A DNA stretch of 64,000 bases from Planctomycetota bacterium (GTDB taxonomy: Bacteria; Planctomycetota; Phycisphaerae; UBA1845): the NCBI GenBank assembly GCA_029558835.1, contig JAKQDH010000087.1, positions 1-64,000 on the forward strand. The letters are read 5' to 3'. Below the pieces are notes generated by a model. The model was given only the letters and a program-made list of their open reading frames with translations. It did no database searches and had not been told where the DNA came from. The first letter of the stretch is position 1, and each line of letters opens with the position of its first letter. Position numbers and translations under genes: made by a program. Shown here one piece after another: positions 44,193-52,981 of this stretch.

Positions 44193-45242
44193 TCAGTGTT
44201 CCGGTGGTGTCGGTAGTTTGTGTTCGGGTTCGTCGCCGCCGATGGCGTGCCGCATGGCGGTATCCGCCTGGATGTTGCGCAGGCGGTAGTAGTCCATGAT
44301 ACCGAGGTTGCCCTTGCGGAACGCCTCGGCCATGGCCTTGGGGATTTCCGCCTCCGCCAGCGTAACCAGGGCGCGGTTTTCCTCGATTTTGGCGCGGTTT
44401 TCGGCGGCGAGGGCGATGGCCATCGCGCGGCGCTTCTCGGCCTCGGCCTGGAAGCGGCGCTTGTCGGCCTCGGCCTGGTTGGCCTGGAGGGTGGCGCCGA
44501 TGTTCTCCCCGACGTCGACGTCCGCGATGTCGATGGAGAGGATCTCGAAGGCGGTGCCGGAGTCGAGGCCCTTGGCAAGGACGGCCTTGCTGATGCGGTC
44601 GGGGTTTTCCAGCACTTTCTTATAGGTTTCGGCGGAGCCGATGGCGCTGACGATGCCCTCGCCGACGCGGGCGATGACGGTTTCCTCGGTGGCGCCGCCG
44701 ATGAGCTGGCGGATGTTGGTGCGCACGGTGACGCGGGCGCGGGCCTTGAGCTGAATGCCGTCGACGGCGACGGCGTCAATGGTCTGCCGACCGAGGGTGG
44801 GGTTGGGCACGTCGATGACCTTCGGGTATACGCTGGTGTTGACCGCATCGACAATGTCGCGGCCGGCGAGGTCGATCGCGCAGGCCTTCTTCCAGTCGAG
44901 GTCGATGAGCGCGCGGTTGGACGCGATGATCGCACGGGTCACGTTGTACACGCGTCCGCCGGCCAGGTAGTGACTTTCCAGGTCATTGGTGGAAATGTCG
45001 TGAATGCCGGCCTTGACGAGCTGGATCTTGGCGATCACGACGGTGTTGGCGTCCACCTTGCGCAGGCGCATGCCGATGAGGTCGCCGATGCCGACGTTGG
45101 CCCGACTCATGAACGCCTGAAGCCAGAGCCGGAAGAACTGGGCGATGATGAACAGGACGACCAGGATGACGAGGCCGAGGATGCCCGCCACCACCAACAA
45201 CCCGGTTGACACCGTACCCAACATGGGGACGAAAGCTGTCAT
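44193..45242 (-). CDS. floA: Flotillin-like protein FloA
   Basis: 349 residues. N-terminal hydrophobic anchor ([20 protein letters not shown]), then the UPF0365/FloA body with [39 protein letters not shown] and the coiled EA-rich region ([20 protein letters not shown]). FloA scaffolds membrane microdomains. ATG 45242 is preferred over GTG 45251 because AGGTGG lies 5 nt upstream. It is 33 nt after the small NfeD gene; NfeD-flotillin pairing is standard. Confidence 0.96.
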   Translation of the reverse strand: MTAFVPMLGTVSTGLLVVAGILGLVILVVLFIIAQFFRLWLQAFMSRANVGIGDLIGMRLRKVDANTVVIAKIQLVKAGIHDISTNDLESHYLAGGRVYNVTRAIIASNRALIDLDWKKACAIDLAGRDIVDAVNTSVYPKVIDVPNPTLGRQTIDAVAVDGIQLKARARVTVRTNIRQLIGGATEETVIARVGEGIVSAIGSAETYKKVLENPDRISKAVLAKGLDSGTAFEILSIDIADVDVGENIGATLQANQAEADKRRFQAEAEKRRAMAIALAAENRAKIEENRALVTLAEAEIPKAMAEAFRKGNLGIMDYYRLRNIQADTAMRHAIGGDEPEHKLPTPPEH

Positions 45243-45275
45243 GTCATCCACCTTTCACTTCGAGATTCCGACTTC

Positions 45276-45767
45276 TCAGGTCTTCTTCTCGATCACCGCC
45301 AGGTTAGGGCCGGATACCCGCACCGCCTGCACAGTGGTACCTGGCGCGATCATGCCGAGCTCCGCCACGCAGGAGACGCGCTGGCCGCCGAAGTCGCAGA
45401 CGCCCACGGGCCGAAGGGTCGAGACGGCCTTGCCGGTCTGACCGACCAGGCGCTCGAGGTCGGCGACGGGCACGCCGACGTCGGCCGTGCTCAACACGGG
45501 GTTCGGCGGTGAAATTCTACGCCCGAACGGCGTACGGTGCCAGTACCTGATGGCGACGCCGGCCATGCAGGGCACCACAATCATGCAGGCGAGGACGGCC
45601 ACCACGCCCGCTTCCCGCCCGAAGTCCATGAACGTCCTGACGATTCCGGCGACCAGCAGCCCGATGCCGACGACGGTGAGGATGCCGTGCGAGGGGATGA
45701 AGATCTCCGCGACCAGCACGAGAATGCCGGCCAGGTACAGGACAGTGAGGATCATGGCTTCGGACAT
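45276..45767 (-). CDS. Short NfeD-family membrane protein
   Basis: 163 residues: two or three transmembrane helices (ILTVLYLAGILVLVAEIFI, GVVAVLACMIVVPCMAGVAI) and a C-terminal OB-fold (VGQTGKAVSTLRPVGVCDFG then GQRVSCVAELGMI). No protease part. Typical partner of flotillin-like proteins. ATG 45767 follows AGGGTGG; ATG 45755 is an alternative. Confidence 0.9.
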   Translation of the reverse strand: MSEAMILTVLYLAGILVLVAEIFIPSHGILTVVGIGLLVAGIVRTFMDFGREAGVVAVLACMIVVPCMAGVAIRYWHRTPFGRRISPPNPVLSTADVGVPVADLERLVGQTGKAVSTLRPVGVCDFGGQRVSCVAELGMIAPGTTVQAVRVSGPNLAVIEKKT

Positions 45768-45802
45768 ACGCCACCCTGCAGAGCGGTCTTCGGGCCGTGG
45801 GG

Positions 45803-47614
45803 TCAGGCGACGGGGCGGACCACGACGTGGTTGCCGCGGCGCACGACCACCTGCACCTGCGCACCCGGTTCGATGAAGTCACCTTCGGAGACTACGTCCA
45901 CCAGTACCGATCCGAAACGGGCCTTGCCGGCCGGGCGCAGCGGGCCCTCGGCCACGCCCAGGTCGCCCACGCGGGCGGCACCCTGGTAAGGGTCTTCCAC
46001 CATGACCTGCGAGGGCGTGGGGTTGGCCGGGGCGAGGCGGCGGAAGGCGGCCGTCTGCGGCAACAACTTGCTGAGCACGACCATCCCGGCCAGCGACGCC
46101 GCGAGCGCCGAGACGAGGGCGATGATGCCCTGCTTGATCCACTCGACGGTGCCCGGCCACTCGGGGAGGAAGAGAGGAAACGACCGCCCCGGTTCCTCCG
46201 GTACGAAGGTGGCCAGCACGCCGACCAGCACCATGAGGATGCCCAGGATGCCGGCGACCCCGAAGCCGGGCAGCACGAACACCTCAACCGCAATCAGCAC
46301 CACGCCCAGGATGATCAGGACGATTTCCCAGATGTTGGCCAGGCCGGTGAGGTACGGCGCTCCGACGAAGATGGCCAGACAGATGAGCGCGACCAGCCCG
46401 GCTACGCCGACGCCGGGCGTATTGAACTCGACGTAGGCGGCCAGGAAGATCACGATCAGCAAGAACGCCCGGACGTACATCGAGGTCAGCCAGCCGGCCA
46501 GGTTCTCCGACCAGGAGCTTTCCAGGCGCTGCAACTCGGTGAGGCCGTAGCGGGCCTTCAGTTCCGCCTCGTTGCTGACCATGGCCTTGTTGAAGCCGAA
46601 GGCGTGCGCTTCGCTGCACGACATCTGCAGCAGCCGATCGCTGCGGACAACGGGCTGCTGGAGCGGCACGTCCTTCTGCTGAACGATGTCGTGGAAGGAA
46701 TCGATGACCTTCCAGAGGGGCTTGTCGCTGCCCAGCAGCGAGCGGGCCACGGCCGAGACGCCGCGACGCTGCGTGGATTGCCCCTCGTCGCTGATGCGCT
46801 TGATCTTCTCCTCCCGCAAGACGAACTCCCGCTGCCGCGTGTCGGTGTTTTCCAGCCACCAGACCTCGAGTTGCGGCAGGGCGAACGCCTCGCACAGGGT
46901 CGGGTCATAGCCGTTGAGGCGGGCGGAGTCGCGCAGCTCGGCGAGGACGGGGGTGAGGATTTTCGGCTCGAGTTCCTTGGGCACGGCTTGCGCGCCGGTG
47001 GGCCCGCCGAGAATGACCTGCGAATCTCCCATCGTGGACGATCTGCTCATCACGATCTCGTTGCACGCCAACGCGATGATGGCACCGGCCGAGTACGCCT
47101 GCGGGTTGATCCACGCGACCGTCTTCATGTCGGTCACGTTGCGGATCATGTGGGTAATGTCGAGGGTGCTGGTGACCATGCCGCCGGGCGTATCGAGATC
47201 GAAGACGATCACGCGGGCGTTGCGCTGCCGGGCCTCGTCCACGCGGCGGGTGAGGCTGGCGGCGGTGACGTTGCTGATCTCACCGTCGATGGGAATGATG
47301 ATACCGAGGCCGCCGGGGGCCTCGGGGATTGGCGATTGGCGATTGTCGATTGTCGATTGGGGAGGGGCCCCGGGGGCGCTCGCAGGGTTCGGGGGATTGG
47401 CAGGATCCGGGTCACCGGTAGTGCCTGGGGTTGGCTCCGCGGGTGGCGGCGGGGTCGGGGCATCCTGAGCGAGCTGCGCTCGGTTCCCCGTGGCGGTTGG
47501 TGCCAGCAGCACCAGGATGGCCAGCGCGACCGCGACGGCCAGCGCTCGCACCCCAGCCCCCGGTCCCCGGTCCCGTTCGCCGATACCGACCGATTGTCGC
47601 CCGAAGTTCATCAT
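45803..47614 (-). CDS. NfeD1b-type membrane-bound serine protease
   Basis: 603 residues. Signal segment (ALAVAVALAILVLLAPTATG), a Pro-rich linker (about 45-95), a ClpP-class protease domain with the nucleophile Ser in NPQAYSAGAIIALACNEIVM, several transmembrane helices (about 385-540) and an OB-fold end (PAGKARFGSVLVDVVSEGDF). Such proteases cut membrane proteins linked to flotillins. The linker DNA contains four 7-bp repeats (47331-47358), so slippage would shift the frame ahead of the protease. Start ATG 47614 or 47611; weak ribosome site. Confidence 0.92.
   Translation of the reverse strand: MMNFGRQSVGIGERDRGPGAGVRALAVAVALAILVLLAPTATGNRAQLAQDAPTPPPPAEPTPGTTGDPDPANPPNPASAPGAPPQSTIDNRQSPIPEAPGGLGIIIPIDGEISNVTAASLTRRVDEARQRNARVIVFDLDTPGGMVTSTLDITHMIRNVTDMKTVAWINPQAYSAGAIIALACNEIVMSRSSTMGDSQVILGGPTGAQAVPKELEPKILTPVLAELRDSARLNGYDPTLCEAFALPQLEVWWLENTDTRQREFVLREEKIKRISDEGQSTQRRGVSAVARSLLGSDKPLWKVIDSFHDIVQQKDVPLQQPVVRSDRLLQMSCSEAHAFGFNKAMVSNEAELKARYGLTELQRLESSWSENLAGWLTSMYVRAFLLIVIFLAAYVEFNTPGVGVAGLVALICLAIFVGAPYLTGLANIWEIVLIILGVVLIAVEVFVLPGFGVAGILGILMVLVGVLATFVPEEPGRSFPLFLPEWPGTVEWIKQGIIALVSALAASLAGMVVLSKLLPQTAAFRRLAPANPTPSQVMVEDPYQGAARVGDLGVAEGPLRPAGKARFGSVLVDVVSEGDFIEPGAQVQVVVRRGNHVVVRPVA
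47331..47358. repeat. Heptamer tandem repeat inside a coding linker
   Basis: GGCGATT twice, then GTCGATT twice. It encodes part of STIDNRQSPIPE in the protease linker. Confidence 0.7.
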
Positions 47615-47681
47615 GGTCGTACCCCGGGAACTGCCCGATTCGCGCCCGGCTTAACTGCTCCGCGAGAATCGTACAGCAGGG

Positions 47682-47687
47682 CCATTA
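47682..47687 (-). promoter_or_regulatory. -10 box for the NfeD-FloA operon
   Basis: Perfect TATAAT on the minus strand 68 nt before ATG 47614; a second TATAAT lies at 47715-47720. Neither has a good -35. Confidence 0.4.
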
Positions 47688-47994
47688 TACGGGCAAGTCG
47701 AATCCCACCGCGAGATTATACCCGCAAGGAGCCGCCCGACGACGAATCGAGAGGACAGGCGGGGGATGATGCCCACGCATGCCCCGGGGGCCTGGGGTTT
47801 CGGTTCCGGCTCGCGGTCGCGGGCGGGGCCGGCAAGCTTGTACGGGCTGGTGCTGCCGCCCGCTGACTTTCGCCAGCCGCCTGAGGCGGCGTGAGTTGCG
47901 CAGAGGGCTCGCTGAAGCGCGTGTGGACGGCGGGTTGTCATCCCCCGCCCCTCCCGTGCCGTGTCAAGCAAGCTGTGATTCGTATGAGTGATCC

Positions 47995-48024
47995 TTGACT
48001 CGGGCGCCCAGCACGGGCTAAAAT
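47995..48024 (+). promoter_or_regulatory. Sigma70-type promoter for the beta-helix protein
   Basis: TTGACT (47995-48000), 18-nt spacer, TAAAAT (48019-48024), giving a leader of about 180 nt. The rest of 47615-48211 shows no gene. Confidence 0.65.
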
Positions 48025-48211
48025 CACCGTTGTTTTCGCAGATCCGTGTCTTACGGCAGATCTATTCATGAACCGGCTCGCCTCGGCATTGGTCCGCAGG
48101 GCGGAGTTGGCCCGTTTTCCACAGGTTCCCAAGCCCTCTCGCGGGCGGGGTCATCCGAACGTCCGGGCGTGGAACCTGAAAGATCATCTTCATTCATAAG
48201 GAGAAGCAGCA

Positions 48212-49861
48212 ATGTGGCCGGGAGTGTGTCGGATCATCGCAGTGACCGCGCGGGTAGGCGTGGTCATGCTCGTGGGGACTTCGGGCGCGGCGTTCGGGGG
48301 CACGATCTACGTCGATGACGACGCCCCGAACGATCCGTGTCCTTCTGATCCGTTGTGCAGCGACCCTGACGAGGACGGCTCGCTTGCGCATCCGTTTGAC
48401 AGTATCCGGGAGGGAGTGGATGCGGCAGTTGCCGGCGACGAAGTGGTCGTCCTGGACGGCTACTACGCGGGCTGGGGAAACGTCTGGCTCGGGTGGACGA
48501 AGGCAGACCTGACGGTGCGCTCCCAGAACGGTCCAGAGACGTGTGTAATCGACGCCTGGCCCTCTGCATGTGCGTTCTTCTTCAATGGGCCGGTTTCCGG
48601 GCCTGTCATCTGCGGATTCACAATCTGCAATGCGGGCGTAAGCGCGATCGAGTCCGAGGTAGCAAGTCTCACGGTTGCCAACTGTATCCTGCACGACAAC
48701 GGGCGATCGGGAGCCAACGGAGCTGTGTACTGCGTGGGCGTCAGCCATACGATCACCGATTGCATTTTCCACGACAACAGGGGGATGAACGGTGGTGCCG
48801 TGCACTGTGACGAGGGGGCCAGCCCCACCATCACCAACTGCACCTTCCATGACAACGAAGCGATACTCGACTACGGGGGTGCGGTCTCGGCTGAGGACGG
48901 GAGCTGCCCGGTGATGATCAATTGCCGGTTCGTTCGGAACATCGCTCCCGACCGGGGTGGTGCCGTCGGGGCTGATTGGACCAGCCATGTCACCCTGACT
49001 GGCTGCGAGTTCTCCGATAATTCAGCAGGGACGGGGGGGGCAGTGTACGGCCGTGCCACCATGACGAACTGCCTGCTGTATGACAACTATGCGACCTGGG
49101 AGGGCGGCGCGATCTCCTCATTGGGGGCCACTATTGCCAACTGCACGATGTACGCCAACACCGCGGGGTTCTTCGGCGGTGCGGTTGCCTGCGACGGTCC
49201 GTCACAACTGACGAATTGTACTTTCTACAACAACACCGCTGACGGCGGGGCTGCGATATACGTCTACACTTCGGGACCCGTTACGCTTGAGAACTGCACG
49301 GTCTACGGGAACACTGCCTATTCCCATGGGGGTGCGATTCATGCGTCGGCGCGCACTGATGTGCGTAGCTGCATCCTCTGGGCCAACTTGCCCGAAGAAG
49401 TCTTGCCCTACACGAGCGTGTACATCGCATACAGCGATGTGCACGGCGGATGGGCGGGCGAGGGCAACCTCAACGTAGACCCCCTCTTCGTGGACGCGGA
49501 CGGGCCCGACGACGTTCTTGGTAATGGCGATGACAACCTCCGGCTGTCGGCCGCCTCGCCCTGTATCAATACCGGCGATCCGGAGTACGAGCCAGGCGCG
49601 CCGCCGGGAGAGGCTGACCTGGACGGGCACCCGCGCCTGCTGTGTGGGCGCGTGGACATGGGTGCGTACGAGTTCGGCAGCGGGGACTACGACTGCAACC
49701 GGGCGGTGAATCTCGCCGACTACGCTGCCTGGACGGCATGCATGACCGGCCCGGAAGCCGGTCCGTATCCACTCGGGTGTGAGGCATTCGACTTCGATAC
49801 CGATGCCGATGTGGACCTCGCGGACTTCTCAGCCTTCGAGGTCGTGTTCGCCGGCGGATGA
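48212..49861 (+). CDS. Secreted right-handed beta-helix protein with dockerin-like pair
   Basis: 549 residues from ATG 48212 (AAGGAGAA 7 nt upstream). Signal peptide (VGVVMLVGTSGAAFGG), TIYVDDDAPND opening typical of planctomycete beta-helix proteins, then about ten helix coils (NCTFHDNEA, GGAVHCDEGASPTITN, GGAVYGRATMTNC) as in Pmp/parallel beta-helix proteins. A choice-of-anchor-like block (SPCINTGDPEY, VDMGAYEFG) closes the helix. Dockerin-like pair at the end: DYDCNRAVNLADYAAW and DFDTDADVDLADFSAF. Probable surface adhesin or carbohydrate-binding protein; no lyase residues identified. Confidence 0.88.
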   Translation: MWPGVCRIIAVTARVGVVMLVGTSGAAFGGTIYVDDDAPNDPCPSDPLCSDPDEDGSLAHPFDSIREGVDAAVAGDEVVVLDGYYAGWGNVWLGWTKADLTVRSQNGPETCVIDAWPSACAFFFNGPVSGPVICGFTICNAGVSAIESEVASLTVANCILHDNGRSGANGAVYCVGVSHTITDCIFHDNRGMNGGAVHCDEGASPTITNCTFHDNEAILDYGGAVSAEDGSCPVMINCRFVRNIAPDRGGAVGADWTSHVTLTGCEFSDNSAGTGGAVYGRATMTNCLLYDNYATWEGGAISSLGATIANCTMYANTAGFFGGAVACDGPSQLTNCTFYNNTADGGAAIYVYTSGPVTLENCTVYGNTAYSHGGAIHASARTDVRSCILWANLPEEVLPYTSVYIAYSDVHGGWAGEGNLNVDPLFVDADGPDDVLGNGDDNLRLSAASPCINTGDPEYEPGAPPGEADLDGHPRLLCGRVDMGAYEFGSGDYDCNRAVNLADYAAWTACMTGPEAGPYPLGCEAFDFDTDADVDLADFSAFEVVFAGG

Positions 49862-49870
49862 GCATCCCGA

Positions 49871-49988
49871 AGCATGCCGGCGCCCGCCCGTAGCGGGCTT
49901 GGGCATGCCACCCGGCGGGCGTGGGCATGCCACCCGGCGGGCTTGGGTATGCCACACACCAACTGCGGCTGGCTTGGGCATGCCGCAC
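49871..49988. repeat. GCATGCC-type repeat with 22-bp tandem units
   Basis: AGCATGCCGGCGCCCGCC opens a palindrome ending GGGCATGCCACCC (49871-49913). The 22-bp unit from 49895 is repeated at 49917 and, altered, at 49939; a partial unit is at 49971. Related copies at 29650-29690, 52727-52769 and 58646-58680. Confidence 0.65.
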
Positions 49989-49993
49989 GCCGC

Positions 49994-50977
49994 CTATCGC
50001 TGGTCGCCGGCAGCAGGTGGCATGCCCTCGCGCAGCGTGGGCATGTTCAGACGCCACCAGGCGATCGTGCGGCGGAGGCCTTCGTCCAGGCTGACCTGGG
50101 CGCGCCAGCCGAGGAGGTTGGCCGCGCGGGTGGTGTCGAGGCGGCGGCGGGGTTGGCCGTCGGGCTGGGCGGCGTCCCAGGTGATGGTGCCGGTGAATCC
50201 GGTCAGGCGGGCGATGCGGGCGGCCAGGTCGGCGATGCTGATCTCCTCGCCGGTGCCCAGGTTGATGGGTTGGGGGTTGTCGTGGACGCGGGCGGCCAGG
50301 ACGATGGCCTCGGCGGCGTCGTCTACGTAGAGGAACTCGCGGGTGGCCGTACCGGTGCCCCAGCAAGCTACGGTGTCCGCGCCGGTGTCGGCCGCGGTGC
50401 AGAACTTGCGGATGAGCGCGGGGATGACGTGCGAAGTGTGTAGATCGAAGTCATCGTGCGGGCCGTAGAGGTTGACGGGGATGAGGTAGAGCCCGTTGAA
50501 GCCGTACTCCGCGCGATACGCCTCGAGCATGACCTGCAGCGCCCGCTTGGCGACGCCGTAAGGAGCGTTGGTTTCCTCCGGGAAGCCGTTCCAGAGATCC
50601 TCCTCGCGGAAGGGGAGCGGACAGTGTGTGGGATAGGCGCAGACAGTGCCGACCTGGACGAACTTCTCGAGGCCGCGGCGGCGGGCTTCCTCGATGAGGT
50701 GAAGTCCCATGATGAGGTTGGCGTAGAAGAAGCGGCCGGGGTGGTCGCGGTTCGCGCCGATGCCGCCGACCTCGGCCGCCAGGTGGATGACGACGTCGGG
50801 TCGGGCGTCGTCAAACAGCCGGGTGACGGCGTCGGCGTGCGTGAGGTCGTACTGTTCCCGCCGGGGAATGATGAGCGTGGACGCTTTCTGCTGCTTCAGG
50901 TGCGCGCAGAGCGCCCGGCCGAGGAAGCCCGCTCCGCCGGTTACGCAGACACGTCGTTGGGACCAGTAGGGTTGCAC
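49994..50977 (-). CDS. GDP-L-fucose synthase-like NAD(P)-dependent epimerase/reductase
   Basis: 327 residues, short-chain dehydrogenase fold. Rossmann motif VTGGAGFLGRAL, catalytic region TVCAYPTHCPLPFREEDLW and YGVAKRALQVMLEAYRAEYG (Tyr-x3-Lys), IPVNLYGPHDDFD, FLYVDDAAEAIVLAA: all typical of GDP-4-keto-6-deoxymannose epimerase/reductase. It would make GDP-L-fucose or a related sugar for surface glycans. No GDP-mannose dehydratase gene is adjacent. Start is GTG 50977 (AGGA 7 nt upstream, YWSQRRVCVTGG next); the frame is open further up through a repeat and is not used. Confidence 0.88.
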   Translation of the reverse strand: MQPYWSQRRVCVTGGAGFLGRALCAHLKQQKASTLIIPRREQYDLTHADAVTRLFDDARPDVVIHLAAEVGGIGANRDHPGRFFYANLIMGLHLIEEARRRGLEKFVQVGTVCAYPTHCPLPFREEDLWNGFPEETNAPYGVAKRALQVMLEAYRAEYGFNGLYLIPVNLYGPHDDFDLHTSHVIPALIRKFCTAADTGADTVACWGTGTATREFLYVDDAAEAIVLAARVHDNPQPINLGTGEEISIADLAARIARLTGFTGTITWDAAQPDGQPRRRLDTTRAANLLGWRAQVSLDEGLRRTIAWWRLNMPTLREGMPPAAGDQR

Positions 50978-51012
50978 GCGATCGTCCTGTCGCCGCTGGA
51001 CCTTGGGTGCCC

Positions 51013-51062
51013 GGGTGCCATGCTTCCCCGCGACAGCCGTCGCGGGGAAGCATGCTCTGCGG
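51013..51062. repeat. Partial copy F of the MITE-like element (core hairpin)
   Basis: Only the first core hairpin remains: ATGCTTCCCCGCGAC (51020-51034) / GTCGCGGGGAAGCAT (51039-51053), 15 bp perfect. One pair differs from copy A (A-T there, C-G here) on both sides, so pairing is preserved. Confidence 0.7.
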
Positions 51063-51195
51063 AGCTTGGCACACGCCCAGCCGTCATCAGTCCCCCAGGT
51101 CCCGAGGATCTGGGCTACCCGCCAGGGGCTGGGAGTTCCTCGCGGCCCTCGTCCGCCCTCCGGGCGGCAAGGAAGGAGAAAAGGCGCTGCCTCAG

Positions 51196-51240
51196 CCAGG
51201 GACCGCAAGTCCCTGGCAACTATCGTGCGCCCTCCGGGCG
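51196..51240. repeat. CCAGGGAC-type repeat, copy 2
   Basis: Hairpin CCAGGGAC-CGCAA-GTCCCTGG then GCAAC and CGCCCTCCGGGCG; see copy at 24039-24085. Confidence 0.55.
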
Positions 51241-51259
51241 AGGAGCCCGCCGCTTCGTT

Positions 51260-52498
51260 TCACCACGTTAATCCGACGACGACCTTTCCCTTCTTGACGA
51301 CCGAGCGGACACAGTTGCGTCCCAGCTCATACATCCAGCTCTGATGGTCAGGCACGTCGAGGACAACGAGGTCCGCCTGCATGCCGACGGCAATCGCCCC
51401 GACCTGGTGACGGCGGTTCAGCGCCGCGGCCGCGTTGGCGGTGGCGGCCACCACCACTTCCGTCGGCGTCAAACGCATCTGGGTGCACGCGATGCCCATG
51501 ACCAGCGGGAGGGACTCGATCATGCAGGAACCGGGGTTGTGGTCGGTGGCGAGGGCCACGGGCAGATCGGCCTCCAGCAACCTGCGGGCCGGGGCCTGCT
51601 CCACTCCCAGGAAGAACGAGCAGCCGGGCAGCAATACGGGCACGGTGCCCGCCCGCTTCAGGGCGTCGATGCCGCCGTCGTCGATGGTCTCGAGATGGTC
51701 CGCGGACAGCGCGCCCACCTCGGCCGCCAGGGCGGATGCCCCCATCTGGGTGATCTGGTCCGCGTGCAACCGGGGTATGAGCCCGTATTGCCGGGCGGTC
51801 GTCAGCACGCGCCGCGCCTGCTCGACGGTGAACGCGGTGCGCTCGCAGAAGACATCGCAGAACTCCGCCAGACGCTCGTCGCGGATGCGGGCCAGCACGG
51901 CCGGCGCGAGCACCGTGTCGAGATACTCATCCGCGCGCCCGGCCCGCTCCCGAGGCGTCGTGTGAGCAGCGAGGTAGGTGGCGACCAGCTCGACAGGGGT
52001 ATGCGCTTGCAGCCGGCGGATGGCCAGCAGCATCTTGAGCTCATCGTCCACGTTGAGCCCGTAGCCGCTCTTGATTTCGAGCGTGGTGACGCCGTTGGCG
52101 AGCATGCGTTGGATGCGCGGCTGGGCGAGTGCCACGAGCCCGTCACCGGTGGCCGCCCGCACGGCCTCCACGGTTCGACGGATGCCGCCGCCGGCCTCGG
52201 CGATCTGGGCGTAGGTGGCGCCTTCGAGGCGCCGGACGAACTCATCCGCCCGCGCGCCGGCGAAGACCGTATGCGTGTGGCAGTCGATCAGGCCGGGCAG
52301 GACGCAACCGCCGGCCGCGTCCAGCGTGGGGCAGCCGGCAGGGGGGTCGCAGTCGGCATCGGGCCCGAACCAGGCAATGCGTTCGTCATCGAGCAACACG
52401 GCCGCCGAGCGCAACGTCTCGATGTGCCTCATGGCGCGCCCCGGTACCGGCCCGGGCGGCACTATGAGCAGTTCGTTGATGTTGCGAATCGCCAGCAT
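51260..52498 (-). CDS. hutI: Imidazolonepropionase
   Basis: 412 residues, normal length. Amidohydrolase of histidine breakdown, opening the imidazolone ring to N-formimino-glutamate. Metal site: DCHTHTVFAG, a His in RLHADQITQMG, and ATDHNPGS; TTLEIKSGYGL is also diagnostic. ATG 52498 (MLAIRNINELLIVPPG) is chosen because similarity begins there; the frame is open far upstream but is shadow sequence. No other hut gene is nearby. Confidence 0.95.
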   Translation of the reverse strand: MLAIRNINELLIVPPGPVPGRAMRHIETLRSAAVLLDDERIAWFGPDADCDPPAGCPTLDAAGGCVLPGLIDCHTHTVFAGARADEFVRRLEGATYAQIAEAGGGIRRTVEAVRAATGDGLVALAQPRIQRMLANGVTTLEIKSGYGLNVDDELKMLLAIRRLQAHTPVELVATYLAAHTTPRERAGRADEYLDTVLAPAVLARIRDERLAEFCDVFCERTAFTVEQARRVLTTARQYGLIPRLHADQITQMGASALAAEVGALSADHLETIDDGGIDALKRAGTVPVLLPGCSFFLGVEQAPARRLLEADLPVALATDHNPGSCMIESLPLVMGIACTQMRLTPTEVVVAATANAAAALNRRHQVGAIAVGMQADLVVLDVPDHQSWMYELGRNCVRSVVKKGKVVVGLTW

Positions 52499-52981
52499 GC
52501 GGCTTGTCTTCCCCGGCCGGGCACGGCGGCGGCCGGTATGCACGGCACGGTGTCGCCCGGAAGCCCGTCGGCGGCGAATTGTAGCCGCGTTGGCAACGGC
52601 GCGGAAGGCTCGCAGATTTCCGGGCGGGTGGTACGCGAGCGCAGCGCCGGCATGGTGGATTGGGGTAGCATGGCCAAGCGCGGCGCCGCCATGCCGTGGC
52701 GTCGATGGACGGTTGCCTCCGGGCGTAGCATGCCGGCGCCCGCCGTGGGCGGGCTTGGGCATGCCACCCTGTCTTCGGCTTGGGCATGGCACGCTGCTGC
52801 CGGTTCGGGCAAGCCAGCAGCTTCTGGGCGCCGCCTTCGGCGTTGCAGGGAGCTGTTCGGTGCTACGTTGGCCGCGGGGGGCCGACGGTACGGGGCACAT
52901 CTTGTTCGGGTCGCGGGCACGCGATACCCTGAAGGTTGGTCTTGATTCGAATGCCGGACAGGTCGCATTGTGGGTCGATGC
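52499..52981. other. Repeat-bearing interval
   Basis: No gene. Holds a CATGGCCAAGCGC-type palindrome (52672-52695), a GCATGCC-type repeat (52727-52769) with a second shorter unit to 52794, and a short palindrome (CTACGTTGGCCGCGGGGGGC, from 52862) also seen at 38999. Confidence 0.55.

Noticed and set aside
49871..49988. Possible CRISPR array
   Set aside because: 22-bp units are directly adjacent without spacers, and no cas gene is present.
50978..51208. N-terminal extension of the fucose-synthase-like gene
   Set aside because: It crosses the partial MITE-like hairpin, and the family start follows GTG 50977 closely.
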